Positions 35,273 to 44,304 of a DNA stretch of 64,000 bases are shown here, piece after piece. The notes under the pieces are model-generated. The model was given only the letters and a program-made list of their open reading frames with translations. It was not told the DNA's origin and did not search any database. Position 1 is the first letter of the stretch. Each line of letters opens with the position of its first letter. A program made the translations under genes and the position numbers. Origin of the DNA: Brevundimonas sp. (GTDB lineage Bacteria > Pseudomonadota > Alphaproteobacteria > Caulobacterales > Caulobacteraceae); the NCBI GenBank assembly GCA_003248965.1, contig QFQU01000004.1, positions 62,001-126,000 on the forward strand, written 5' to 3'.

Positions 35273-36493
35273 ATGGCCAAGATCAAGGTCGAAAACCCCA
35301 TCGTCGACATCGACGGCGACGAAATGACCCGCATCATCTGGCAGATGATCAAGGACAAGCTGGTCTTTCCGTTCCTGGACCTTGATCTGGACTACTACGA
35401 CCTGGGCATGGAGAACCGCGACGCCACCGACGATCAGGTGACGATCGACGCCGCTCACGCCATCCAGAAGCACGGCGTCGGCGTCAAATGCGCCACCATC
35501 ACCCCGGACGAAGCGCGGGTGAAGGAGTTCGGCCTGAAAAAGATGTGGAAGTCGCCGAACGGCACCATCCGCAACATCCTGGGCGGCGTGGTCTTCCGCG
35601 AGCCGATCATCTGCTCGAACGTGCCGCGCCTGGTGCCCGGCTGGACCCAGCCGATCGTCGTCGGCCGTCACGCCTTCGGCGACCAGTACAAGGCCACCGA
35701 CTTCCTGGTCCCCGGTCCCGGCAAGCTGACGATCAAGTTCGTCGGCGACGACGGCCAGGAGATCGAACACGAGGTGTTCCAGTTCCCCGGCTCGGGCGTG
35801 GCCATGGGCATGTACAACCTGGACGCCTCGATCCGCGAGTTCGCCCACGCCAGCTTCGCCTACGGCCTGGCGCGCAACTATCCGGTCTATCTGTCGACCA
35901 AGAACACCATCCTGAAAGCCTATGACGGCCGCTTCAAGGACCTGTTCCAGGAGGTGTTCGACGAACACTACGCCGAGGAGTTCAAGGCGCGCGGCCTGAC
36001 CTATGAACACCGTCTGATCGACGACATGGTGGCGGCCGCGATCAAATGGTCGGGCGGTTTCGTCTGGGCGTGCAAGAACTACGACGGCGACGTGCAGTCG
36101 GACGTGGTGGCGCAAGGCTTCGGCTCGCTGGGTCTGATGACCTCGGTGCTGATGACGCCGGACGGCAAGGTGTTGGAGACGGAAGCCGCCCACGGCACCG
36201 TGACCCGCCACTATCGCCAGCATCAGAAGGGCGAGGCCACCTCGACCAACTCCATCGCCTCGATCTTCGCCTGGACGCGCGGCTTCAAGCATCGCGGCAA
36301 GCTGGACGACAACCAGGCGCTGGTGGCGTTCGCCGACACCCTGGAGAAGGTCGTCGTCGATACGGTCGAGGCCGGCTACATGACCAAGGACCTGGCGCTG
36401 CTGGTCGGCGATCAGCAAGGCTGGCTGACCACCGAAGGCTTCCTGGACAAGGTCGCCGAGAACCTGAAGGCCGCCCTGCCGGACGTGGGCTAA
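35273..36493 (+). CDS. icd: NADP-dependent isocitrate dehydrogenase
   Basis: 406 residues of the eukaryote-like homodimeric NADP class. Start 'IKVENPIVDIDGDEMTRIIW' is diagnostic. Substrate residues are in 'SPNGTIRNILGGVVFREPI' (Ser and Arg) and metal-binding Asp in 'LIDDMVAAAIKWSGGFVW'. NADP contacts are in 'EAAHGTVTRHYRQHQKGEATSTNSIASIFAW'-type region (for example 'AAHGTVTRHYR'). It makes 2-oxoglutarate and NADPH in the TCA cycle. Monocistronic: own promoter upstream, hairpin repeat D and a terminator after. Confidence 0.97.
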   Translation: MAKIKVENPIVDIDGDEMTRIIWQMIKDKLVFPFLDLDLDYYDLGMENRDATDDQVTIDAAHAIQKHGVGVKCATITPDEARVKEFGLKKMWKSPNGTIRNILGGVVFREPIICSNVPRLVPGWTQPIVVGRHAFGDQYKATDFLVPGPGKLTIKFVGDDGQEIEHEVFQFPGSGVAMGMYNLDASIREFAHASFAYGLARNYPVYLSTKNTILKAYDGRFKDLFQEVFDEHYAEEFKARGLTYEHRLIDDMVAAAIKWSGGFVWACKNYDGDVQSDVVAQGFGSLGLMTSVLMTPDGKVLETEAAHGTVTRHYRQHQKGEATSTNSIASIFAWTRGFKHRGKLDDNQALVAFADTLEKVVVDTVEAGYMTKDLALLVGDQQGWLTTEGFLDKVAENLKAALPDVG

Positions 36494-36542
36494 GCCTCGC
36501 AGCCGCCCCGCCGCACAAGCCTTGCCGACAGGACGCCCAAAC

Positions 36543-36572
36543 GTCCTCAAGCAGTGCGAAGCGCGGTAGGAC
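36543..36572 (+). repeat. 30-nt hairpin repeat, copy D
   Basis: Fourth copy, about 8.6 kb from the others, 50 bases after icd. The outer stem is GTCCT/AGGAC instead of GGCCT/AGGCC: both partners of one base pair have changed, keeping the pair. Inner stem is GTGC-GAA-GCGC (one G-T wobble). It lies 11 bases before the icd terminator. Confidence 0.75.
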
Positions 36573-36583
36573 AAAGAAGAATG

Positions 36584-36613
36584 GCCCCGCCGGATCGCTC
36601 CGGCGGGGCTTTT
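36584..36613 (+). terminator. Rho-independent terminator after icd
   Basis: GCCCCGCCGGA (36584-36594) pairs with TCCGGCGGGGC (36599-36609) in an 11-bp stem with loop TCGC, followed by TTTT. It is about 90 bases after the icd stop, behind hairpin repeat D. Confidence 0.9.
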
Positions 36614-36664
36614 CGTTGTGCCGGGGTGAAAGCCGTGCATGATCGCGGTCATGAGGGAGTTCGG

Positions 36665-37267
36665 GTGAGGCGCCTGTTCGCAAATCTGCTGTTGGCGGCG
36701 GTCGTTCTGGCGACCGTGTCCTTCTTCGCCGCGCCGGGGGTGGCCTTCTTCGCCATCCGTTCGGCGGCCGAGGCCAGCGACGTCCAGGGGCTGTCGCGGC
36801 TGATCGACTTCTCGGCCGTGCGTCAGTCGCTGCGGCCGCAGCTGGCCGGTCGGCCCGAGGCGATGGCGCCCGCGCCGTCCTTTCTGGAAGACCCGATCGG
36901 CGCCTTCCGCCACCAGTTGCAGCAGAACCCGATCATTCGGCCGCCGGACGTGGACGCCTATCTGACGCCCGCCGCCCTTTCGGCCCTGACAAGGGGCGAG
37001 GGACGCTACGCCAGCCAGTGGACGACCACGACCGCCACCGACGCCCGTGTGGACAAGCCCTGGCCCCGGCTCGTCTTCTGGGGCGTGAACCGGGCGCGTT
37101 TCGCGGTTCGGGATCGGGGCGGATCGCGCACCGTCTTCACCTTCGAGCGTCGCGGACCCTTCGCCTGGACCCTGGTTCAGATCGGCCTGCCCGACGGCGC
37201 CGCCCCATCCGCTCCAACCTCGCCTGCTTCGACCCCTCGCCCCGCTCCGCGAAAGGACACGCCATGA
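36665..37267 (+). CDS. DUF2939-like membrane-anchored protein (first paralogue)
   Basis: 200 residues from a GTG with GGGAG upstream. One N-terminal hydrophobic helix ('LFANLLLAAVVLATVSFFAAPGVAFFAI') anchors a domain starting 'SAAEASDVQGLSRLIDFSAVRQSLRPQL', the DUF2939 pattern (helix, then 'D...L...IDF..LR..L'). The C-terminal part 'WGVNRARFAVRD...FTFERRGPFAWTLVQIGLP' is shared with the next gene. Function unknown. Overlaps its neighbour by ATGA. Confidence 0.75.
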   Translation: MRRLFANLLLAAVVLATVSFFAAPGVAFFAIRSAAEASDVQGLSRLIDFSAVRQSLRPQLAGRPEAMAPAPSFLEDPIGAFRHQLQQNPIIRPPDVDAYLTPAALSALTRGEGRYASQWTTTTATDARVDKPWPRLVFWGVNRARFAVRDRGGSRTVFTFERRGPFAWTLVQIGLPDGAAPSAPTSPASTPRPAPRKDTP

Positions 37268-37830
37268 ACCGCTCCTCGACCAGAAAGCGCCTCTGGGGGG
37301 CGGTGATCGTGGTGGCGGGCGCCGTGTTGATCGCCCTGTTCGTTTCGCCCTTCTTGGCGGCCCAGGGGCTGATCCGGGCGGCGCGGGCGGGCGACGCGGC
37401 CCAGTTGGAGCGGCGCGTGGACTTTCCCGCCTTTCGCGCCAGTCTGCGCGAGGAGCTGAACGCCCGCGCCACGATGGAAATCCGCCAACGGGCCAAGGGC
37501 GACGCCGGCCTGACGGCGCTGGGCATGCTGCTGGCGCCGTCCCTGGTGGATGGGGCGGTCGATAATCTGGTCACACCCCAGGCGGTCGCCGCCATGGTGC
37601 GGTCCGCAGAAAAGCCCGAGCCGGAACGGCCCGCCCCCTCCCCGGACACGCCCGCCGCGCCCAAGGACCGTTTGCATCAGTCCTGGGCCTATCGCGGGCT
37701 GAACACCTTCGCCGTCACCCTGACGCGCGAGGATCGGCCCGACGACGCCCTGGTCCTGCTGATGAGCCGGCGCGGGCCGTTCTCTTGGAAGCTGTCGGGC
37801 GTGGACCTGACGCCCGATCCGATGGCCTGA
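37264..37830 (+). CDS. DUF2939-like membrane-anchored protein (second paralogue)
   Basis: 188 residues. Same layout as its neighbour: one helix ('LWGAVIVVAGAVLIALFVSPFLAAQGLI'), 'RAARAGDAAQLERRVDFPAFRASLREEL', a Pro-rich linker near 118-130, and 'YRGLNTFAVTLTRED...LLMSRRGPFSWKLSGVDL'. The shared ending 'RRGPF.W.L' shows the two are tandem duplicates. Coupled by ATGA overlap, probably one complex or redundant pair. Function unknown. Confidence 0.78.
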   Translation: MNRSSTRKRLWGAVIVVAGAVLIALFVSPFLAAQGLIRAARAGDAAQLERRVDFPAFRASLREELNARATMEIRQRAKGDAGLTALGMLLAPSLVDGAVDNLVTPQAVAAMVRSAEKPEPERPAPSPDTPAAPKDRLHQSWAYRGLNTFAVTLTREDRPDDALVLLMSRRGPFSWKLSGVDLTPDPMA

Positions 37831-37875
37831 TCGCCCAGCGAAATCGCACGGTCCGCTCTTCGGCGCCGCTGGGTC

Positions 37876-40524
37876 TCAGCCCGCCAGGGCCGCCCGCACC
37901 GCCGCCAGACCGTCATCGGCCTTCGACCCGTCCGGGGCGCCGCCCTGGGCGAAGTCGGGTTTGCCGCCCGCGCCCTGGCCGCCCATGGCGATGACCGCCG
38001 CCCGCGCCAGATCGGCGGCGTTGACGCGGCCGGTCAGGTCCGAGGTGACGGCGACGGTCACGGCGGCCTTGCCGTCCGTCACGCCGATCAGGGCGACGAC
38101 GCCGGTTCCAACCTGTTTACGGAAGTCCTCGGCCACGCCGCGCAGGCCCTTGCCGTCCACCCCGTCCAGAACGCGGGCGATCAGCTTGACGCCGTTGATC
38201 TCCTCGGGCGCGGACGAAGCGCCCGAACCGCCGCCCAGGGCCAGCTGCTTCTTCAGTTCGGCGACCTGTTTCTCCAGCGTCCTGACCGAGCCTTGCAGGG
38301 TTTCGACGCGGGCCGGGACGTCCAGCGGCTGGATCTTGAAATCGCGGGCCAGGTTGCGGGCGACCCTGGCCTGACCTTCCAGATACAGGCGGGCCGCCTC
38401 GCCGGTCAGGGCCTCGATGCGGCGGACGCCGGCGGCGACGCCGGTTTCCTGAACCACCTTGAACAGGCCGATGTCGCCTGTGCGGGCGACGTGGGTGCCG
38501 CCGCACAGTTCGACCGAATAGGGAGCATTGTCGCTGACCAGCGAACGGCCCAGCGTCAGGACGCGGACCTCGTCGCCGTATTTCTCGCCGAACAGGGCGA
38601 TGGCGCCGGCCTCGATGGCGTCGGCGGGGGCCATCAGTTTTGTCTCCGCCGGGACGTTCTGGCGGATCACGGCGTTGACCTCGGCCTCGATGGCGGCCAG
38701 CTCGTCCTCGGTGACGGGGGCCGAATGGCTGAAGTCGAAGCGGGCGCGCTCTGCGTCCACCAGCTGACCCTTTTGGGCCACCTGCGGGCCCAGCACATTC
38801 TTCAATGCGGTGTGCAGCAGGTGGGCGGCGGAGTGGTTGGCGCGGGTCGTGCGCCGCTTTTCGGCGTCCACCGACTGGGCGACGCGGGCGCCCATGGCAA
38901 GGGTCCCGGCCGTGATCTGGACCGACAGGACATGAAGGTCGCCGGCGTGTTTCTTGACGTCCAGCACCTCGGCCTCGCCGCCCGGCCATTCCAGCCTGCC
39001 CTGATCGCCGGTCTGGCCGCCGCTTTCGGCGTAGAAGGGGGTGGTGTCGAACAGGACCTCGACGATCTCGCCGGCCTCGGCCGCCTCGACGGGCGCGCCG
39101 CCGTTCATGATGGCCTGGACCTCGCCCGAACCCTCGATATTGTCATAGCCGGTGAAGACGGTCGGTCCCATCCGGTCGCGCACGGCCAGCCATTCGCCGG
39201 CGTTGGCCGACTGGCCCGAGCCCTTCCAGTTCTCGCGCGAGCGCTGGCGCTGCTCGGCCATGGCGGCCTCGAAACCGTCGACATTGACCGAAAAGCCGCG
39301 ACGACGCGCCTCGTCCTGAGTCAGGTCCAGCGGGAAGCCATAGGTGTCGGACAGGGTGAAGGCCGTCTGGCCGTCCAGCATGTCGCCGGGACGGAAGCCC
39401 TGAACCGCCGTGTCGAACAGGGTCATGCCCCGGCCCAGCGTGGTGCGGAAGCGGATCTCCTCCTGCTTCAGCGTGTCCTCGATGAAGGGCTGGGCGCGGG
39501 CCAGTTCGGGATAGGCGTCGCCCATCTGCGCCACCAGCGTCGGGACCAGACGATGCATCAGCGGATCGGCGGCGCCCAGCAGGTGGGCGTGGCGCATGGC
39601 GCGGCGCATGATCCGACGCAGCACATAGCCCCGGCCTTCGTTCGAGGGGGTGACGCCGTCGGCGATCAGGAAGGACGACGAGCGCAGGTGGTCGGCGATG
39701 ACCCGGTGACTGGCGGCGCGCTCGCCCTCCGACTTGGTCGAGGTGGCGTCTTCGGAGGCGGCGATCAGGGTCTTGAACAGATCGGTCTCGAACACCGAAT
39801 GGACGCCTTGCAACACGGTGGTGATCCGCTCCAGACCCATGCCGGTGTCCACGCTGGGCTTGGGAAGGCTGCGAACGATCTGATCGTTCTCCTTCTCGAA
39901 CTGCATGAAGACGTTGTTCCAGATCTCGACGAACCGGTCGCCGTCTTCATCGGGCGAACCGGGAGGGCCGCCGGCGATCTTGTCGCCGTGATCCCAGAAG
40001 ATTTCGGTGCAGGGGCCGCAGGGGCCGCTATCGCCCATGGCCCAGAAGTTGTCCGAGCCGGCGATGCGGATGATCTTGTCGTCGGAAAAACCCGTGACCT
40101 TCTTCCAGATCGCGGCGGCCTCGTCATCGTCGATATAGACCGTGACCAACAGACGCTTGGGGTCCAGGCCGAAGCCGTCCGTGACCAGGTTCCACGCCTT
40201 CTCGATGGCGTGTTCCTTGAAATAGTCGCCGAAGGAGAAGTTCCCCAGCATTTCGAAGAAGGTCAGGTGGCGGGCGGTGTAGCCGACGTTGTCCAGGTCG
40301 TTGTGCTTGCCCCCCGCGCGCACGCATTTCTGCGAGCTGGTCGCGCGCGGATAGGGCGGCTTGGCCGCGCCGGTGAAATAGTCCTTGAACGGCACCATGC
40401 CGGCGTTGACGAAGAGCAGGCTCGGGTCGTTCTGCGGCACCAGCGGAGCCGAATGGACCTTGGCGTGGCCGTCCGCCGCGAAATAGTCGAGGTAGGTGGC
40501 GCGGATCTCGTTCAGGCTGGGCAT
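37876..40524 (-). CDS. alaS: Alanyl-tRNA synthetase
   Basis: 882 residues, standard length. The class II catalytic core begins 'SLNEIRATYLDYFAADGHAKV', with 'NAGMVPFKDYFTG'. The editing domain holds 'NHSAAHLLHTAL' and 'CGGTHVARTGDIGLF', the zinc ligands that clear mischarged Ser-tRNA. The C-terminal C-Ala domain ends with 'GGQGAGGKPDFAQGGAPD'. It charges tRNA-Ala. It follows the pirin gene in the same direction after 87 bases and converges on the DUF2939 pair. Confidence 0.98.
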   Translation of the reverse strand: MPSLNEIRATYLDYFAADGHAKVHSAPLVPQNDPSLLFVNAGMVPFKDYFTGAAKPPYPRATSSQKCVRAGGKHNDLDNVGYTARHLTFFEMLGNFSFGDYFKEHAIEKAWNLVTDGFGLDPKRLLVTVYIDDDEAAAIWKKVTGFSDDKIIRIAGSDNFWAMGDSGPCGPCTEIFWDHGDKIAGGPPGSPDEDGDRFVEIWNNVFMQFEKENDQIVRSLPKPSVDTGMGLERITTVLQGVHSVFETDLFKTLIAASEDATSTKSEGERAASHRVIADHLRSSSFLIADGVTPSNEGRGYVLRRIMRRAMRHAHLLGAADPLMHRLVPTLVAQMGDAYPELARAQPFIEDTLKQEEIRFRTTLGRGMTLFDTAVQGFRPGDMLDGQTAFTLSDTYGFPLDLTQDEARRRGFSVNVDGFEAAMAEQRQRSRENWKGSGQSANAGEWLAVRDRMGPTVFTGYDNIEGSGEVQAIMNGGAPVEAAEAGEIVEVLFDTTPFYAESGGQTGDQGRLEWPGGEAEVLDVKKHAGDLHVLSVQITAGTLAMGARVAQSVDAEKRRTTRANHSAAHLLHTALKNVLGPQVAQKGQLVDAERARFDFSHSAPVTEDELAAIEAEVNAVIRQNVPAETKLMAPADAIEAGAIALFGEKYGDEVRVLTLGRSLVSDNAPYSVELCGGTHVARTGDIGLFKVVQETGVAAGVRRIEALTGEAARLYLEGQARVARNLARDFKIQPLDVPARVETLQGSVRTLEKQVAELKKQLALGGGSGASSAPEEINGVKLIARVLDGVDGKGLRGVAEDFRKQVGTGVVALIGVTDGKAAVTVAVTSDLTGRVNAADLARAAVIAMGGQGAGGKPDFAQGGAPDGSKADDGLAAVRAALAG

Positions 40525-40611
40525 TCGGCGTGTCTTCGGCTGGGGCGGTCGCTAGGAACCGGCGTCATATAGGGTTTTGGCGGCGAACGCATCCCCGCCG
40601 CCGAGCCGGTC

Positions 40612-41478
40612 CTAGACGCGCGGCGGCGGGCCGAACTTGCCGGCCTGATAGTCCTGGATGGCCTGGATGATCTCTTCGCGGGTGTTCATGACGAAGGGGC
40701 CGTGACTGAAGACCGGCTCGTCGATGGGGCGGGCGTGGCCCAGCAGGACGACGGCGTCCGATGCGGCCGTGATCTCGACCGCGTCGCCGTCGCCCAGGGC
40801 GGCCAGGTTCCATTGCGGCACGGGGGTTCCGGCGACGGAGACATCGCCCTTCACGACATAGAGGAAGACGTTGCGGCCGGGCGCTACCGGCGTCTGGAAC
40901 AGCGCGTCGGCGGGCAGGCGGACGACGGCCAGATGGATGTCGATCAGGGACTGGATCGGCGCGGTCACGCCCAGCCAGTCGCCGGACACCGGTTCCACGA
41001 TCACGCCGGCCTCGGTCGTGAAAGTCGGAATGTCGGCCTTCTGCAGGCCGACGTAGTTCGGCTTGGTCATCTTCAGCCGGGACGGCAGGTTGACCCAGAG
41101 CTGGAGGATTTCCATCGGCCCGCCGTCGCGCTTGAACGACGCGGGCGACAGTTCGGCGTGAATCAGGCCCGAGCCGGCGGTCATCCACTGGACGCCGCCC
41201 GCCTTGATGATGCTCTCGCCGCCGCCGGAATCGTTGTGGGCCAGCTCGCCGTCCAGGATGAAGGTGACGGTCTCGAAGCCCCGGTGCGGGTGCGGGCCGA
41301 ACGGCAGGCCGGCGTTGCCCGGCGCATAGGTCTGGGGTCCGTGGTGGTTCAGGAACAGGAAGGGGTCGATCTGGTCCACGCCGGGGCCGGGCACAGGCCT
41401 GCGCGTGATCAGATCGCCGATGTCTTCGCGATGGGCGGGGTGCAGACGGAGGACGGGGCGGTGGGTCAGGTCTGGCAT
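40612..41478 (-). CDS. Pirin family protein
   Basis: 288 residues. The N-terminal cupin has the metal site 'FGPHPHRGFETVTFILDGELAHND' (His residues near 60, Glu about 67, His about 79 with later 'GLIHAE'). The second cupin continues to 'HGPFVMNTREEIIQAIQDYQ', the normal pirin end. Bacterial pirins are iron cupins, some with quercetinase activity. Divergent to sdhC across about 160 bases. Confidence 0.93.
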   Translation of the reverse strand: MPDLTHRPVLRLHPAHREDIGDLITRRPVPGPGVDQIDPFLFLNHHGPQTYAPGNAGLPFGPHPHRGFETVTFILDGELAHNDSGGGESIIKAGGVQWMTAGSGLIHAELSPASFKRDGGPMEILQLWVNLPSRLKMTKPNYVGLQKADIPTFTTEAGVIVEPVSGDWLGVTAPIQSLIDIHLAVVRLPADALFQTPVAPGRNVFLYVVKGDVSVAGTPVPQWNLAALGDGDAVEITAASDAVVLLGHARPIDEPVFSHGPFVMNTREEIIQAIQDYQAGKFGPPPRV

Positions 41479-41640
41479 CCGCTACATATAGGGTGGCGGT
41501 TTTGCGATGGCGAGCGGGCGAAACCGGGCGCCGAGGCGACGATGTTTTCCCCCGTCCGTTGACACCGGCCCCTCGGGGTCACAAAAGCCTTCGCAACCGC
41601 ACACGGCGATTGAATTCATTCGTCTTTGAGAACGATTCGC

Positions 41641-42105
41641 ATGACTCAGCCCAACCCGACCCGGCGGGGCGCGCCGGTCGATCCGACCGGTCGCTACGTC
41701 ATCCAGCCCAACGGCCATGTCACGCCGATGTCGCCCTTCATGGAGGTGTGGCGCTGGCACGTCACCATGACCGCCTCCATCCTGTTCCGCGCCACCATCA
41801 TCGCCGCCAGCGTCGGCGCCGTGATCATGGTCGGCTGGCTGGGCGCCCTGGCGTTCGGACCCGAACACTACGCCTGCTTCCTGTCGCTGGCGGGCTCGCC
41901 CCTGGGGCTGCTGGTCGGGTTCGGCCTGACGGTGGTGGTCCTGTCCTTCGTGCTGAACGGCGGGCGCCACCTGATCAACGACACCGGTCACGGCCTGACG
42001 CTGAAGTCGGCGACGCTGATGGCCAATATCGCGGTCTGGGCGCCGGTTCCGCTGGCCGTCCTGTTCTGGGTCGTGCTGTTCGCTTCGGGGAGGGTCGCGC
42101 TGTGA
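41641..42105 (+). CDS. sdhC: Succinate dehydrogenase cytochrome b556 subunit
   Basis: 154 residues. Three transmembrane helices follow 'YVIQPNGHVTPMSPFMEVWRWHVTMTASILFRATII' (the SdhC opening with Ser/Arg near the quinone). The haem-ligand region 'FVLNGGRHLINDTGHGLTLKSA' carries His. It anchors complex II and reduces ubiquinone. A TTGACA at 41559-41564 is a possible -35 but its -10 is poor. The stop overlaps sdhD (GTGA). Confidence 0.93.
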   Translation: MTQPNPTRRGAPVDPTGRYVIQPNGHVTPMSPFMEVWRWHVTMTASILFRATIIAASVGAVIMVGWLGALAFGPEHYACFLSLAGSPLGLLVGFGLTVVVLSFVLNGGRHLINDTGHGLTLKSATLMANIAVWAPVPLAVLFWVVLFASGRVAL

Positions 42106-42506
42106 GCAGCCCGGTCAAATTCAAGAACCACGTCAAGGTCTCCGAGCGCCACGGCGCGTCGGAGTGGCTCAGCGAGCGGGTCCTGCTGCTGGCCCTGATG
42201 CCGCTGGGCCTGTGGGTCCTGTCGACGATCCACACCCTGGCCGGCGCCGATTACAGCGCGGTTGCCGCCTGGTTCGCCAATACGCTGAACGCCGTCCTGG
42301 CGGGCCTGACGCTGGTGGTCTTCTGCGGTTTCGCCAGCCTGGCCTGGAAGGTCATCCTCGAGGACTATGTGCCCCAGGCGGGCGCGCGGCGGGCCCTGGT
42401 CCTGCTGGTCAATCTGATCTGCCTGGTGCTGGCGGCGGCCGGCGTCTTCTTCATCACGCGGATGGCGCTGGGATCCGCGCCGCTGCCCGCCGGCTTCGGA
42501 GCCTGA
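42102..42506 (+). CDS. sdhD: Succinate dehydrogenase hydrophobic anchor subunit
   Basis: 134 residues from GTG overlapping the sdhC stop. 'HGASEWLSERVLLLALMPLGLWVL' opens the first helix; 'VILEDYVPQAGARRALVLLVNLICLVLA' is the family motif with Asp/Tyr of the quinone site in 'EDYV'. Three helices in all. It pairs with SdhC to bind haem b and quinone. sdhA starts seven bases after. Confidence 0.92.
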   Translation: MSSPVKFKNHVKVSERHGASEWLSERVLLLALMPLGLWVLSTIHTLAGADYSAVAAWFANTLNAVLAGLTLVVFCGFASLAWKVILEDYVPQAGARRALVLLVNLICLVLAAAGVFFITRMALGSAPLPAGFGA

Positions 42507-42513
42507 TCGTCCA

Positions 42514-44298
42514 ATGGCTGCTTACGAACTCATCGATCACGAATACGACGTCGTCGTCGTCGGCGCGGGCGGCTCGGGCCTGCGCGCCGCGCTGGGCGCC
42601 GCCCAGCAGGGGCTGAAGGTCGCCTGCGTCACCAAGGTCTTCCCGACCCGCTCCCACACCGTGGCGGCGCAAGGGGGCATCTCCGCCTCGCTCGGCAACA
42701 TGGGCGAGGACAGCTGGCAATGGCACATGTACGACACCGTCAAGGGGTCGGACTGGCTGGGCGACCAGGACGCCATCGAATATCTGGTCCGCAACGCCCC
42801 CAAGGCGGTCTATGAGCTGGAACACTGGGGCGTGCCCTTCAGCCGCACCGACGAAGGCAAGATCTATCAGCGCGCCTTCGGCGGCATGACCCGCAACTTC
42901 GGCGAAGGCCCGGTGCAGCGCACCTGCGCCGCCGCCGACCGCACCGGCCACGCCATCCTGCACACCCTGTATGGCCAGTCGGTCCGTCGCGAGGTGAAGT
43001 TCTTCATCGAATATTTCGCGCTGGACCTGATCATGCAGGACGGCGCCTGCACCGGCGTGACGGCGCTGCAGCTTGACACCGGCCAGCTGCACCAGTTCCG
43101 CGCCAAGATGGTGGTGCTGGCGACCGGCGGCTACGGCCGCGCCTACTTCTCGGCCACCTCGGCCCACACCTGCACCGGCGACGGCAATGCGATGGTGTTG
43201 CGCGCCGGCCTGCCGTTGCAGGACATGGAGTTCGTTCAGTTCCACCCGACCGGCATCTATGGCGCAGGCTGCCTGATCACCGAGGGCGCGCGCGGCGAGG
43301 GCGGTTATCTGACCAATTCGGAAGGCGAGCGTTTCATGGAGCGCTATGCGCCGACCGTGAAGGACCTCGCCCCGCGCGACATGGTTTCGCGCTCCATGAC
43401 CATCGAAATCCGTGAAGGCCGCGGCGTGGGTCCGAACAAGGACCACATCTTCCTGCACCTGGATCACCTGGATCCGAAAATCCTGCACCAGCGCCTGCCG
43501 GGCATCTCGGAGTCGGCCAAGATCTTCGCCGGCGTGGATGTGACCAAGGAGCCGATCCCGGTCCTGCCGACCGTCCACTACAACATGGGCGGCATCCCCA
43601 CGAACTATCACGGCGAAGTCCTGACGCTGCGCGACGGCAACCCCGACAGCGTGGTTCCGGGCCTGATGGCCGTGGGCGAGGCGGCGTGCGTTTCGGTGCA
43701 CGGCGCCAACCGCCTGGGCTCCAACTCCCTGACCGACCTGGTGGTGTTCGGCCGCGCTGTCGGCCTGCGCTGCGGCGAGGTGGTGGACAAGGCGTCCGCC
43801 GTGCCGAGCGCCCCCAAGGCCCAGATCGACGCCCACATGGCCCGGCTGGACCGCTTCCGCTACGCCGACGGCTCGACCCCGACCGCCGAGCTGCGCCTGT
43901 CGATGCAGCGCGCCATGCAGGCCGATGCGGCGGTGTTCCGCACCGGCAAGACGCTGGAAGAAGGCGTTCAGAAGCTGCGCGCCATCGACGCCCAAGGCGC
44001 CGACATCAAGACGACCGATCGCGGCCTGATCTGGAACACCGACCTAGTCGAGACGCTGGAATACGACAACCTGATCGCCCAGGCGACGGTGACGATCGAA
44101 GGCGCCCTGAACCGCACGGAATCGCGCGGCGCCCACGCCCGCGAAGACTATCCCGAGCGCGACGACGTCCACTGGATGAAGCACACCCTGGCGTGGAAGC
44201 GTCCGGGCGAAGGCGTCCAGATCGACTATCGTCCGGTGCACAACTACACCATGACTGACGACGTCTCGTACATCGAGCCGAAGGCGCGGGTTTACTGA
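42514..44298 (+). CDS. sdhA: Succinate dehydrogenase flavoprotein subunit
   Basis: 594 residues. FAD-binding 'DVVVVGAGGSGLRAALGAA' at about 12; covalent-FAD His in 'TRSHTVAAQGGISASLGN' (about 49); active-site 'FHPTGIYGAG' and 'LTDLVVFGRAVG'. The end 'MTDDVSYIEPKARVY' is canonical. It oxidises succinate to fumarate in the TCA cycle and respiratory chain. creD follows after six bases, before sdhB. Confidence 0.98.
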   Translation: MAAYELIDHEYDVVVVGAGGSGLRAALGAAQQGLKVACVTKVFPTRSHTVAAQGGISASLGNMGEDSWQWHMYDTVKGSDWLGDQDAIEYLVRNAPKAVYELEHWGVPFSRTDEGKIYQRAFGGMTRNFGEGPVQRTCAAADRTGHAILHTLYGQSVRREVKFFIEYFALDLIMQDGACTGVTALQLDTGQLHQFRAKMVVLATGGYGRAYFSATSAHTCTGDGNAMVLRAGLPLQDMEFVQFHPTGIYGAGCLITEGARGEGGYLTNSEGERFMERYAPTVKDLAPRDMVSRSMTIEIREGRGVGPNKDHIFLHLDHLDPKILHQRLPGISESAKIFAGVDVTKEPIPVLPTVHYNMGGIPTNYHGEVLTLRDGNPDSVVPGLMAVGEAACVSVHGANRLGSNSLTDLVVFGRAVGLRCGEVVDKASAVPSAPKAQIDAHMARLDRFRYADGSTPTAELRLSMQRAMQADAAVFRTGKTLEEGVQKLRAIDAQGADIKTTDRGLIWNTDLVETLEYDNLIAQATVTIEGALNRTESRGAHAREDYPERDDVHWMKHTLAWKRPGEGVQIDYRPVHNYTMTDDVSYIEPKARVY

Positions 44299-44304
44299 TC
44301 CGCC

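Noticed and set aside
38293..40572. 759-codon plus-strand frame opposite alaS
   Set aside because: Shadow of alaS; same compositional signature as other antisense frames.
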